This document shows, piece after piece, positions 1 to 7,638 of a stretch of 60,083 nt of DNA (position 1 is its first letter; the number at the start of each line of letters is the position of its first letter). The notes below the pieces were generated by a model. It saw only the letters and a list, made by a program, of their open reading frames with translations. It did not search any database and had not been told where the DNA came from. Location of the stretch: the NCBI GenBank assembly GCA_018716875.1, contig DVJJ01000020.1, positions 1 through 60,083 of the forward strand, in the 5' to 3' direction. Made by a program: the position numbers and the translations under genes. This DNA comes from Candidatus Avoscillospira avistercoris. Its GTDB lineage: Bacteria > Bacillota > Clostridia > Oscillospirales > Oscillospiraceae.

Positions 1-1
1 T

Positions 2-181
2 ATTCGTCTGTCTGTTGACAATGGTAAATGCGAAACAGTAGAGTTGGAAGAAGGACATCATGTAGTCGACTTTACCTCATCTTTTCGACGTACTGTTATA
101 GATTTTGATATGAACCGTGATACAGTTATTCAACTCAGCTGGGGGCGAATCTCTGGTAAGCTCAAGGCTGAAATAGTTTAA
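2..181 (+). CDS. 3' end of an unrecognised gene (partial)
   Basis: An open frame enters from the left edge and runs 59 codons to a TAA at 179-181; its start is outside the window. The visible tail is beta-strand-like (alternating hydrophobic residues, ending KLKAEIV) and I recognise no family. Its base composition is visibly more AT-rich than the genes to the right of 1380. It lies just upstream of an integrase and inside the tRNA-derived attachment site, so I infer it is cargo of the integrated element. Confidence 0.6.
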   Translation: MRLSVDNGKCETVELEEGHHVVDFTSSFRRTVIDFDMNRDTVIQLSWGRISGKLKAEIV

Positions 182-188
182 TTGTTAG

Positions 189-213
189 CCCGGTGTCCAA
201 TTTGGACACCGGG
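189..213. promoter_or_regulatory. Perfect 10-bp inverted repeat before the integrase gene
   Basis: The arms 189-198 and 204-213 are exact reverse complements around a 5-nt AATTT loop. No T-tract follows on either strand, so it is not a standard terminator. It ends 11 nt before the AGGAGG ribosome site of the integrase gene. It could be an operator for integrase control or an mRNA hairpin closing the upstream gene. Confidence 0.5.
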
Positions 214-236
214 TAACTCATAGAGAGGAGGCAGCC

Positions 237-1319
237 ATGGCCAGCAACAGCCAATACCGCCGCTGGGCGAAGTCGTTAAAAAATCCAACACCCGTGGAGC
301 TGCCCTCTGGCCGGTGGCGCTGCCAGATCACCGTTAACGGCAAGCGGCTGAGTATCATTGAGGACGATCCCCGGACGGCCCACGCCAAGGCCCTGGCCAT
401 CAAGGCCGATGTGGTCAAGGTTCGCAGCAAGCCCCAGGACATGACGGTCCGCGAAGCAATCGACCGGTACATTGACAGCAAGGACAGTGTACTCAGTCCC
501 ACCACCATTAAGAACTATCGAAAGATACCGCAGAACAATCTCCAGGGCATCATGGACACCCGCCTGGGCGATTTGACCCAGGAAGCCGTCCAGCGGGCCG
601 TCAACGATGACGCCAAGAAGCTGTCCCCTAAGAGCGTCCGCAACGCCCACGGCCTGCTCAGCGCAGCCCTGCGGGAGTATTATCCGGACATGACGCTACG
701 CACCACCCTGCCACAGAAAATCCGGCATGAAATCGCTATTCCCACCGACGCAGAGGTGGCGGCGATCTTGGCCGCAGCCGCCGGGACAGACATGGAGTTG
801 CCGCTGTTGCTGGCCATCTGGATGGGCCTGCGGCAATCGGAAATCCGGGGCATCACCTGGGACTGCATCAACGGCAATATCCTGCACATCCGCCAGGCCA
901 AGGTGGACGGTGCCGATGGCCCGGTGGTCAAAACTACAAAGACGTACAGCGGAGACCGAAAGCTGCGGCTGCCGCCCTATATCCTGGAGGTCATTGGCCG
1001 TACAGAGCGCACCAATGAATACCTGGTGCAGTTGTCCGGCAAGGCCATGTACAAACGGTTTACCACAATTTGCGGGAAGCTGGGCCTACCTCATTACCGC
1101 TTCCATGATCTTCGACACCTTAATGCCTCGGTTATGTTGGCTGCCGGTGTGCCCAATCGGTACGCCCAGGACCGCATGGGCCACGCCACGGACAATATGC
1201 TCAAAACCGTCTATCAGCACACCATGGTGGAAACCCGGTCACAGGTAGATGATCTCGTTGATTCACATTTCAACAAACTATTGCACACGGATTGCACACA
1301 AGATTCAGAAAAGCACTGA
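237..1319 (+). CDS. int: Tyrosine recombinase / integrase
   Basis: A 360-residue phage/ICE-type site-specific integrase. The N-terminal part (about 1-65) resembles an arm-type DNA-binding domain, followed by a SAM-like core-binding domain (about 70-165) and the catalytic domain. Catalytic residues visible are Arg in GLRQSE (about 200), HDLRH (about 291-295), the second His in GHATD (about 316) and the Tyr nucleophile in VYQHT (about 326), so the enzyme looks intact. The ATG is preceded by AGGAGG at a good distance. The gene points at a tRNA 3'-end copy only about 25 nt beyond its stop, the usual arrangement for an integrase next to its own attachment site. The rest of the element must lie to the left of the window. 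Confidence 0.93.
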   Translation: MASNSQYRRWAKSLKNPTPVELPSGRWRCQITVNGKRLSIIEDDPRTAHAKALAIKADVVKVRSKPQDMTVREAIDRYIDSKDSVLSPTTIKNYRKIPQNNLQGIMDTRLGDLTQEAVQRAVNDDAKKLSPKSVRNAHGLLSAALREYYPDMTLRTTLPQKIRHEIAIPTDAEVAAILAAAAGTDMELPLLLAIWMGLRQSEIRGITWDCINGNILHIRQAKVDGADGPVVKTTKTYSGDRKLRLPPYILEVIGRTERTNEYLVQLSGKAMYKRFTTICGKLGLPHYRFHDLRHLNASVMLAAGVPNRYAQDRMGHATDNMLKTVYQHTMVETRSQVDDLVDSHFNKLLHTDCTQDSEKH

Positions 1320-1347
1320 TACTACAAGGCTTGATGCCTATTTTGCA

Positions 1348-1375
1348 GCGGGTTCGATTCCCGTACCCTGCTCCA
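1348..1375 (+). other. Attachment site: 3' end of tRNA-Gly (attR/attL)
   Basis: 1348-1364 forms a T-arm (GCGGG / CCCGT around the loop TTCGATT). It is followed by a 7-nt acceptor 3' strand (1365-1371), discriminator T1372 and an encoded CCA (1373-1375). No matching 5' acceptor, D-arm or anticodon arm precedes it, so this is a fragment and not a tRNA gene. Discriminator U with CCA and the acceptor sequence fit tRNA-Gly best. The integrase just upstream makes this the duplicated att core at the end of an integrated element. The core may extend a few bases to the left. Confidence 0.8.
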
Positions 1376-1379
1376 TAAA

Positions 1380-1411
1380 AAATGACAGGCTCACGGCCTG
1401 TCATTTTTTTG
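1380..1411. terminator. Rho-independent terminator, usable on both strands
   Basis: A GACAGGC/GCCTGTC hairpin is flanked by an A-run on the left and a T-run on the right. It directly follows the tRNA 3' end and is probably the original terminator of the intact tRNA gene. The stop codon of the convergent PucR-type gene (1391-1393) lies in its loop, so the last codons of that gene form one arm. Confidence 0.8.
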
Positions 1412-2803
1412 TTGTTCCAAAATCCGAAAGGACAGCTGCAAATGCAGCCGCGTCAGCGGGTCCTCCAAATCGGCGGTCAGCATCTCCTCCAGCTTGTGCA
1501 GCCGGTAAAAGAGCGTATTTTTATGAATGGACAGAGCCGCCGCCGTCCGATTGGCCCCCCGCTCCAGGTCGAGATACGTCCGTAAGGTGTCGTACAGCAT
1601 GGGTTCACCGTCCTGTTTTTCCCGCCACAGACGGCGGGCGTCGGGATGGCAGGCCGCCAACACCTGGGCCGTATCTCTGGTCCCCCACAGGAGATAGTCC
1701 ACGGCACAGGCGGAAAACGACTCCAATACCGCCGCTCCGGAACGCCCCATGGCGTAGCGGACCTGTTCCGCCCACTGGACCGTCTCCGCCACCCCATGGC
1801 CCGGCAGACTGCACGCTAGATGCAGCCCGTTGTCACCGGCCAGCGTCTCCAATTTCTCCGCCAGGGTCCGGCCCCCCTGGGTTTCATTGGTCAAAACCCA
1901 AAGCCGTCCCTCTGCCGCCGTACAGATGGCCTGATGGACTGTGCGGCCCAGCGTCTCCCGCAGGGGCGACGTCTCCTGTCCGCCGCCGCCAAACGCCCAA
2001 AGCCGGTAGGTGTGTTCCGGCAGCCATCCTCTGGTGCGGTACAAGTGCTCCCAGGCCGTCTCTCCCAACGTCTGGCCCGCCATCAGCCGGTCCAGGTACG
2101 CGCCGCCGCTTTTGCCGCCGGTCTGCTCCGGCTGCAAGTTCACCGCCAGCAGGGCGGCAATCTGCTGGACAATCTGCACATCGCCCCGGTTCAGATGCCG
2201 CTCCCGCTCCAGCACCGTCAAGCGGCCCAAGGGTTGGCCGCCCCGGAACACTCGGGTGGTCAGTCCGGCGCTGAACCGTCCGGAGCTGCGATGGGGCAGC
2301 CGGACCACCTCATTGGAAACGGCCACCGGCCCCAACACCGTCTGGACATTTTCAATGCCCCGCATGGACGCGTATCCATAGGTTTTCAAATAGCGCCATT
2401 CCCCGTCCACCTCGTCGGCGCCGTAACAAGCGCTGATGCCCAGCACACAGCCGTTTTCATCACACAGCAGCACCGGACTATGGAGCACCACATGGCAGCG
2501 GTCCACCAGCCGTTGATAGTCCCGAGCCTCCGCCGCCTCCCGCAGGTCGGCATACCAATCGTTCATGGCGTCGAAGACGCTCTGGACCAGCTCCACCCCC
2601 TCCAGGGCATCCATATCGCGGATGCGGATGGAATCGCTTTCCCAAAGGCACAGGCAGTCGGGACCGTCCTGCCGCACCTGGACGCAGTTGGTGGCCCAGG
2701 CCAGCCGCCCGCTGCGCAGAACCATGGGGGAATCGGGGCGGATGGACACCTCCGGGTCCAGGGCCGCCAGGGCGTTGGCCAGATTCCACATACTCAATTT
2801 CAC
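1391..2803 (-). CDS. PucR-family transcriptional regulator
   Basis: About 470 residues. The C-terminus carries the PucR helix-turn-helix: RGANRTAAALSIHKNTLFYR followed by LHKLEEML. The middle resembles the GGDEF-like domain of CdaR/PucR regulators, and the N-terminus is probably a ligand-sensing domain. I place the start at GTG 2803, about 8 nt after AAGGAG; another in-frame GTG lies at 2812 but overlaps that ribosome site. The gene is divergent from the URO-D-like gene at 3033 and shares a 230-bp control region with it that holds a perfect palindrome, so it probably regulates that gene, itself or both. PucR regulators often respond to small nitrogenous or aromatic metabolites; the ligand cannot be read here. 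Confidence 0.85.
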   Translation of the reverse strand: MKLSMWNLANALAALDPEVSIRPDSPMVLRSGRLAWATNCVQVRQDGPDCLCLWESDSIRIRDMDALEGVELVQSVFDAMNDWYADLREAAEARDYQRLVDRCHVVLHSPVLLCDENGCVLGISACYGADEVDGEWRYLKTYGYASMRGIENVQTVLGPVAVSNEVVRLPHRSSGRFSAGLTTRVFRGGQPLGRLTVLERERHLNRGDVQIVQQIAALLAVNLQPEQTGGKSGGAYLDRLMAGQTLGETAWEHLYRTRGWLPEHTYRLWAFGGGGQETSPLRETLGRTVHQAICTAAEGRLWVLTNETQGGRTLAEKLETLAGDNGLHLACSLPGHGVAETVQWAEQVRYAMGRSGAAVLESFSACAVDYLLWGTRDTAQVLAACHPDARRLWREKQDGEPMLYDTLRTYLDLERGANRTAAALSIHKNTLFYRLHKLEEMLTADLEDPLTRLHLQLSFRILEQQKNDRP

Positions 2804-2859
2804 GGGAACCACTCCTTTCCGTTCAGTCTACCACAGGACGTGTGCTCTGTCTATGGCTC

Positions 2860-2878
2860 ATTGTGCCGTTGGCACAAT
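2860..2878. promoter_or_regulatory. Perfect palindrome, candidate PucR operator
   Basis: ATTGTGCC and GGCACAAT are exact 8-bp inverted arms around GTT. It lies between the divergent PucR-type and URO-D-like genes, about 57 bp upstream of the regulator start. Position and symmetry suggest an operator; the assignment to PucR is inference. Confidence 0.5.
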
Positions 2879-2936
2879 AGGCCCGTATTTCCCGCCGGGA
2901 AAATTCGTACCGTCAGCCTCTGGATATTCTTTTTCA

Positions 2937-2976
2937 TTGCTGGTAAGATAGAGCCATACTAATGATAATCATTTTA
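2937..2976 (+). promoter_or_regulatory. Promoter-like sequence overlapped by a Fur-box-like site
   Basis: 2958-2976 matches the 19-bp E. coli Fur consensus at 15 of 19 positions and contains the exact 13-bp symmetric core AATGATAATCATT (2961-2973). A TTGCTG hexamer at 2937-2942 is 17 bp before TAATGA at 2960-2965, so the site would cover the -10 element of the URO-D-like gene. This suggests iron (or related metalloregulator) repression. Confidence 0.5.
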
Positions 2977-3032
2977 AAAACAGCGTTTTTTCTACGATAA
3001 TCCCCTGTTTTTATGAAAAGGAGTTTGATGTC

Positions 3033-4067
3033 ATGCTGACTGCAAAGGAAAATCTCCGCGAGGTCATCCGCGGCGGCAAGCCCGACCGCTATGTCAATCA
3101 GTACGAAGCCATTCAGCTTTTGTTCCATCCCTTCCTGACACACAGCCCCAAGCCGGCCCCCGGCCAGGAAAATGTCATCAACGCCTGGGGCGTGACCAAC
3201 TCCTTCCCTGCCGGTACCCCCGGCCCCTTCCCCGTCCATACCCCGGACAAGATTGTGGTCAAGGACATTGAAGACTGGAAGGACTATGTCAAAGCCCCAC
3301 CCCTGGACTTCCCTCAGGCCGAGTGGGATATGTTCAAGGCCCAATATGATGCAGTGGACAGCTCCAAAGCCTACAAGGCCACCTTTATTGCTCCCGGTCT
3401 CTTCGAGCAGACCCATTATTTGTGTGAGATCACCAACGCCCTGGTGTACTACATTACCAACCCCGACGAGATGCACGACCTTATCAAGTATCTCACCGAG
3501 TGGGAGTTGAAGCTGGCCGAAGGCATCTGCTCCAACCTGCATCCCGACGCCATTTTCCATCACGACGACTGGGGCAGTGAAATGAGCACCTTTATGAGCC
3601 CCGATATGTTTGCGGACTTCTTCCTGGAGCCCTACAAGGAGATTTACAAGTACTACCATGACCACGGCGTGGAACTGGTGTTTCATCACTCCGACAGCTT
3701 CGGCGCCACCCTGGTGCCCTATATGATTGAAATGGGCATTGATGTCTGGCAGGGCTGCATGGAGTCCAACAATGTGCCGGAACTGGTGAAGAAGTACGGC
3801 GGCAAGATCAGCTTTATGGGCGGCATTGATAACAAATCCGTGGACTTCTCCGGCTGGACCGATGAGGACTGCAATAAGGCTGCCCGCAAGATCTGTGACG
3901 CCATTGGCCCCAACTATTTCATCCCCTGCATCACCCAGGGCGGCCCCGGCTCCGTATTCCCCGGTACCTACGCCTCTTTGAGCAAGGCCATCGACGAGAT
4001 CAACCGCGAAAAATTTGGCATCACCGATCCCGACAGCGGCCGTCTCCCCTGGCAAATTCTGTTCTAA
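3033..4067 (+). CDS. Uroporphyrinogen decarboxylase-fold (URO-D family) protein
   Basis: A 344-residue TIM-barrel protein of the URO-D/corrinoid methyltransferase superfamily. It is not classical HemE, whose conserved N-terminal motifs are absent. Corrinoid methyltransferases of this family bind zinc through a His-X-Cys motif; here the equivalent segment reads HHSDSFG (His218, His219, Ser220, Asp221), so the Cys ligand is missing, and a later Cys sits in FIPCITQGG. It therefore belongs to the HSD-type subgroup of unknown substrate. The start ATG follows AAGGAG by 10 nt. It has its own promoter with a Fur-like box and ends at a strong terminator, so it is monocistronic. The divergent PucR regulator is the likely partner. 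Confidence 0.8.
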   Translation: MLTAKENLREVIRGGKPDRYVNQYEAIQLLFHPFLTHSPKPAPGQENVINAWGVTNSFPAGTPGPFPVHTPDKIVVKDIEDWKDYVKAPPLDFPQAEWDMFKAQYDAVDSSKAYKATFIAPGLFEQTHYLCEITNALVYYITNPDEMHDLIKYLTEWELKLAEGICSNLHPDAIFHHDDWGSEMSTFMSPDMFADFFLEPYKEIYKYYHDHGVELVFHHSDSFGATLVPYMIEMGIDVWQGCMESNNVPELVKKYGGKISFMGGIDNKSVDFSGWTDEDCNKAARKICDAIGPNYFIPCITQGGPGSVFPGTYASLSKAIDEINREKFGITDPDSGRLPWQILF

Positions 4068-4086
4068 CTTTAAACGAAATCGAAAA

Positions 4087-4116
4087 CCCGCCGTTGTGCA
4101 ACGGCGGGTTTTTTCG
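4087..4116 (+). terminator. Rho-independent terminator
   Basis: A GC-rich hairpin (CCCGCCGTTG / CAACGGCGGG sharing a short loop) is followed by TTTTTT. It ends the URO-D-like transcript and also blocks read-through into the convergent PadR-type gene. Confidence 0.88.
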
Positions 4117-4126
4117 CGTTTTTCCA

Positions 4127-4672
4127 TTAGGGTTCCGATTGATACAGCGCCGTACAGGCATCAAGCCACTCGAGATAGGCCCGCTCCCGCATGATAGCGC
4201 CGGTGATCACCACATAATCGCCAAAGGTCGGCGTCCCCCGTTTGGGCGGCGTACCGAAGCATCGCTGGACCTTGTCCTCCAGGTGCTCCAACTTCTGCCG
4301 GTGGAGACACCGCTGGGCGTCAATGATATGCAGAGCCGCAGCCGGTTCCAGATTGTCGCTGAAATACAGCTTCAAACGGAACACATCCCGCTGGAAGGGA
4401 ATGGTATCCACATCCTCCTCCACCCAGGCATGGAACTCCTGCCGTCCCTGCTCAGTGATGGAATAGACCTTCTTTTCCAGCGCCTCACCGGAAATCTGCA
4501 CCTCGTAGGTAATAAGGCCCTCGTCGTACAGTCTCCGCAGCTCCGGATAGATTTGGCTGTGTTTGGCGTCCCAGAACTCCGTCAGGCCGTTTTGGAACTC
4601 CTTGGTGATATCATAGCCGCTCATAGGATGGCGCATAAGCAGGCCCAAAATAACGTATTTTAACGTGCGCAT
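4127..4672 (-). CDS. PadR-family transcriptional regulator
   Basis: 181 residues. The N-terminal winged helix (about 1-85) has the PadR pattern, with LLMRHPMSGYDITKEF, then HSQIYPELRRLYDEGLI and a wing with KKVYSITEQG. The C-terminal helical domain matches the Vir_act_alpha_C type that mediates dimerisation. Its ATG shares one base with the TAA stop of the upstream lipoate ligase gene (TAATG at 4674-4670), so the two are translationally coupled and co-transcribed. PadR proteins usually repress their own operon; a link to lipoate scavenging is inference from the coupling. Confidence 0.88.
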   Translation of the reverse strand: MRTLKYVILGLLMRHPMSGYDITKEFQNGLTEFWDAKHSQIYPELRRLYDEGLITYEVQISGEALEKKVYSITEQGRQEFHAWVEEDVDTIPFQRDVFRLKLYFSDNLEPAAALHIIDAQRCLHRQKLEHLEDKVQRCFGTPPKRGTPTFGDYVVITGAIMRERAYLEWLDACTALYQSEP

Positions 4673-5643
4673 TACAATCGCTCCTGGCGAATCCAGGCGG
4701 CAATGTCCTGGATTTGTTGATTTTCACAGCGGCTCAACGCCTGGGCCATCTGCTGGGAATCCACCCGGCATCCTGTCAGCAATCCCTGCACCAGAGCGGG
4801 CAGTTCCGGGTCCATGGCATCGGAGAATACCTCGGCCTTTTCCACGCTGCCCTCCCGAGAGGTCAGAAGAATCTGCACGCCGCCCCAGTCAAACCGCCGG
4901 TCCAGTTCCAGGTCAAAGGCAGGCGTCTGTCCGACGCGCCACTCCCAAGAGCTGTGCTTCTCCCGATAGGGTGCCATAGCGGCCTCATCAGCCGTGGTGG
5001 GAACCCACTCTGTATAGTCGCCGTAGGTCTTGCGGAATGCCTGTTTCAGCGTACCCACCACCATGGGGATGGTCAAATCCTGACGAAACTCCGTCAGGTT
5101 GCAGACACGGCTGCGGACCGACTCCACGCCCTTGGCCTGGAGCTTCCGGGGGTCCACTTGGAGATAGTGCTGCAGCCGGCTCATGTCGGAGTTGATCAGC
5201 AGGGTGCCGTGATGCTGGCAGATCTTTCCCCGCTTGCAGAAGGCGTTGCCGGAAAACTTGCGGCCCTCGGCCAGCAAATCGTTGCGGCCGGAAAATTCAC
5301 AGGGAATGCCCAGCATCCGAATAGTCTGCAAGATGGTATTCATCTGCTTTTCCACGTCGTACAGGTCTTCCCCGGCAATAAAGCTGAAATTCAGATTGCC
5401 CATGTCGTGGTACACGGCGCCGCCGCCGGTAATACGGCGCACCAGCTGCACCTCGTCGGCTTCCATGGCCCCCAGGTTGCACTCCTTCCAGGGGTTCTGG
5501 TTCTTGCCGATGATGACAGCGTTCCGGTTGATATAACAGTAGAGGATCATCTCGTCCGGCGCCAGGTTGTCCAGGAGCCATTCATCGGTGGCCAGATTTT
5601 GCCAGCCGTCGGTGGAGTGGGACAGGTAAAACAAATTGGGCAT
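4672..5643 (-). CDS. lplA: Lipoate--protein ligase
   Basis: 323 residues. It attaches scavenged lipoate (via lipoyl-AMP) to lipoyl domains of dehydrogenase or glycine-cleavage H proteins in the cytoplasm. The LplA fold is recognisable from the RRITGGGAVYHDMGNLNFSF core and NAVIIGKNQNPW, followed by FSGNAFCKRGKICQHHGTLL and a C-terminal accessory domain starting near residue 250. GGAGG precedes the ATG, and a TATAAT -10 lies on the minus strand at 5694-5689; no clear -35 is seen. No lipoylated-complex gene is nearby. The downstream PadR gene overlaps its stop codon. Confidence 0.93.
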   Translation of the reverse strand: MPNLFYLSHSTDGWQNLATDEWLLDNLAPDEMILYCYINRNAVIIGKNQNPWKECNLGAMEADEVQLVRRITGGGAVYHDMGNLNFSFIAGEDLYDVEKQMNTILQTIRMLGIPCEFSGRNDLLAEGRKFSGNAFCKRGKICQHHGTLLINSDMSRLQHYLQVDPRKLQAKGVESVRSRVCNLTEFRQDLTIPMVVGTLKQAFRKTYGDYTEWVPTTADEAAMAPYREKHSSWEWRVGQTPAFDLELDRRFDWGGVQILLTSREGSVEKAEVFSDAMDPELPALVQGLLTGCRVDSQQMAQALSRCENQQIQDIAAWIRQERL

Positions 5644-5784
5644 AGAATCTCCTCCTGTTAAATTGTGGTCAAACTGCTTATGGAATCCATTATAAAGGCC
5701 GGAGATAGTTGTGCATATTGTCGGACATCACAACTTTTGCTCTACCATGTTCCCTGTTTTCATCAATATGCCCATTGAAACCGG

Positions 5785-6477
5785 TTACAACGGCTGTTGT
5801 TTGATTTTTGCGTATCGCCGGGGATACTGCTTGGGGGTGTTCTTGACCTTACGGATGATGACCACCCGATGGACAACGTCACCCACAGGATATTCGTAAA
5901 CCCGTTCCAGTTTGCCGCCCAGTTTGGCAATGGCGCCCTTGGCCTCATCCAGCTCCTCCTGGGCTGTCGCGCCCTTCATAGCCAGAAACGCGCCGCCCAC
6001 CCGAACCAGGGGCAGACACAGTTCACAAAGGATGTTGAGCCGGGCCACGGCCCGGGAGGTAGCGAAGTCATACTGCTCCCGGTGGTCGGCGGCAAATTCC
6101 TCAGCCCGTGCCGTGACGCAGGCGGCCTCCACCCCCAACTGGGGCAGCACCTCTCCCAGCCACGTCATACGCTTGCCCAGGGAGTCCAGCAGCGTCAAAT
6201 TCATGGCGGGCTGGGCGATTTTCAGGGGCACGCTGGGAAATCCCGCGCCGCAGCCCACATCCACCACCCGTTTACCTGCCAAATCGGCGGCGTCCAGCAG
6301 CGCCATGGAGTCCAGAAAATGGAGCCGGGCCACCTCTTTGGGGTCTGTGATGGCCGTCAAATTCATAACCTGGTTTTTTTCCAGCAGCAGCTTGCCGAAG
6401 GCACACAGGGTGTCCACCTGCTGCTCCGAAAGTTCCAGATGAATGGCCGGAAGCCCGGCCAGAATGGTTTCTTTCAT
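5785..6477 (-). CDS. rsmG: 16S rRNA (guanine-527-N7) methyltransferase
   Basis: 230 residues, normal length for RsmG/GidB, which methylates G527 in the 530 loop of 16S rRNA using SAM. It shows the family pattern NLTAITDPKEVARLHFLDSM, the SAM site VVDVGCGAGFPSVPLKIA and the SRAVARL motif. I start at ATG 6477 (MKETILAG), 10 nt after GGGGAGG; the frame is open another 255 nt upstream but only through repeat DNA with no family similarity. In many Firmicutes rsmG sits next to mnmG and mnmE; here mnmE is 16 kb away and mnmG is not in the window. Confidence 0.93.
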   Translation of the reverse strand: MKETILAGLPAIHLELSEQQVDTLCAFGKLLLEKNQVMNLTAITDPKEVARLHFLDSMALLDAADLAGKRVVDVGCGAGFPSVPLKIAQPAMNLTLLDSLGKRMTWLGEVLPQLGVEAACVTARAEEFAADHREQYDFATSRAVARLNILCELCLPLVRVGGAFLAMKGATAQEELDEAKGAIAKLGGKLERVYEYPVGDVVHRVVIIRKVKNTPKQYPRRYAKIKQQPL

Positions 6478-6508
6478 GGGAATGGTTCCTCCCCTCTTCT
6501 GTTTTACA

Positions 6509-6756
6509 TGGGTATTTTGTGCCATACGCGGCGCGACCGGGGCTCTGCCTCTGGAAACCGCGATTTGGGCTGTTTGCCGTCCGTTGACAAGAGTGGTCGG
6601 CGAGAGATTTTTCGTCAGGGCAAGGTGCGGTTTCGCAGCCATACTGTATGTATGGCAAGAAACCGCAGCGCAGTCCTGGCGGAAAAGGTCCGGCGAGCAC
6701 CGCAGACACACGGGCGGTGAATAGCCCGCCAAAAGAAAAAATCGAGTAAAACTTTT
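6509..6756 (+). repeat. Dispersed intergenic repeat, copy C (interrupted)
   Basis: 6509-6566 matches the copies at 26408-26464 and 36407-36465: the GGTATTT segment, a GC-rich stem ending in GCGACC, a second CTCTG-type stem and GCGATTT. The remainder of the same repeat (AAAATCGAGTAAAACTTTT) resumes at about 6736. Between them is a 168-bp insertion (6567-6734). In the intact copies these two parts are directly joined as the two arms of an A/T hairpin. Confidence 0.7.
6567..6734 (+). repeat. Structured hairpin element, copy 1
   Basis: About 168 bp closed by GGGCT (6567-6571) and AGCCC (6723-6727). Conserved single-stranded-looking blocks are CAAGAG (6588-6593) and GCGAGAGA (6600-6607). These are followed by three nested stems: P1 6608-6621 with 6673-6686, P2 6627-6634 with 6659-6666, P3 6638-6644 with 6650-6656. 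The loop is TGTAT, and the asymmetric internal loop is GCA opposite AA. Copy 2 at 24028 shares the spacing, loop and bulges but has different, still complementary, arms. It has no coding potential I can support. Confidence 0.72.
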
Positions 6757-6762
6757 CGCTTT

Positions 6763-7638
6763 TTAGCTTTTTTTATCTTTTTTCTTCTGCCACGTGGAAC
6801 AGATGGCTCCATGGGGACAGGCGTCCAGGCACTTTCCGCAGCGGATACACTGGCTGTGATTGGGTGTTTTACTGGGGTCGATATCCAGACCGCACACCTG
6901 ATGACAGGCCCCGCAATGGGTACACTGTTCCTCATTCAGCGTAAAACGGTACAGGGCAAACCGGTTAAAAAAGCCGTAAACGGCGCCCAAAGGGCAGAGA
7001 TACCGGCAGAATGGCCGGTACAGGAACACCGACAGCACCAGGATAACCACCAGAATCGCTATTTTCCAGGTGAACAGCCAGCCCACCGCGCCGCGCAGAG
7101 CCGGATTCCCCGCCAGCAGCGGGATACCGCCCAGCAAAGTACCAGAGGGACAGACGTACTTACAGAACCAGGGAGAACCCTGGCCCACAATATCCACCAC
7201 CACCATGGGCAGCAAAATCACCAGCAGCCCCAGCATCACATACCGAAGCCATTGTAAATACTTTTCGCCGGGCAACCGGCGCAGTTTTTTCACGCCGGGG
7301 ATTTTATGCAGCAAATCCTGCACCAGTCCAAAGGGGCAGAGAAAGCCGCAGACGGCTTTGCCCAGGATGGCCCCCACCATCATCAAAAACCCCAGTACAT
7401 AGAGGGACAGGTGGAATTTGCGGCTGCCAATAACGGCCTGCAAAGACCCGATGGGGCAAGAGCCCAACGCGCCGGGGCAGGAATAGCAGTTGAGCCCCGG
7501 CACACAGGCATATTTTGTAGGGCCACTGTAGATTTTCCCCTGGAAAAAGCCCTGGACATATCCGTTGGAAAGGGCTGTAAAGGCCACCTGACAGCCCAGG
7601 CGCAGCTTGCTGCGCAATGTTTTTCTAGCCAATTCCAA
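6763..7638 (-). CDS. Membrane 4Fe-4S protein (NapH-like polyferredoxin)
   Basis: About 291 residues with four or five hydrophobic spans. Cys motifs resemble NapH/CcoG proteins: CYSCPGALGSCPIG, CGFLCPFGL, CKYVCPSGT and CRYLCPLGA, and then a C-terminal soluble 2x[4Fe-4S] ferredoxin (CTHCGACHQVC and CIRCGKCLDACP). It probably moves electrons across or along the membrane. The start is uncertain: I choose TTG 7638, just after GGAG inside the end of the upstream 45-codon gene; TTG 7632 and an ATG at 7698 are alternatives. It is the last gene of the LysR-TlpA-CXXC operon, which suggests it supplies electrons to the extracytoplasmic thiol protein. Confidence 0.85.
   Translation of the reverse strand: MELARKTLRSKLRLGCQVAFTALSNGYVQGFFQGKIYSGPTKYACVPGLNCYSCPGALGSCPIGSLQAVIGSRKFHLSLYVLGFLMMVGAILGKAVCGFLCPFGLVQDLLHKIPGVKKLRRLPGEKYLQWLRYVMLGLLVILLPMVVVDIVGQGSPWFCKYVCPSGTLLGGIPLLAGNPALRGAVGWLFTWKIAILVVILVLSVFLYRPFCRYLCPLGAVYGFFNRFALYRFTLNEEQCTHCGACHQVCGLDIDPSKTPNHSQCIRCGKCLDACPHGAICSTWQKKKDKKS

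Noticed and set aside
1321..1375. A complete tRNA gene next to the integrase
   Set aside because: Only the T-arm and 3' acceptor strand with CCA exist; there is no 5' acceptor, D-arm or anticodon arm in the preceding 60 bases.
2866..2885. Sigma-54 promoter (TGGCAC) before the URO-D-like gene
   Set aside because: TGGCAC is present as part of the palindrome, but the required TTGC element 5 bp downstream is missing.
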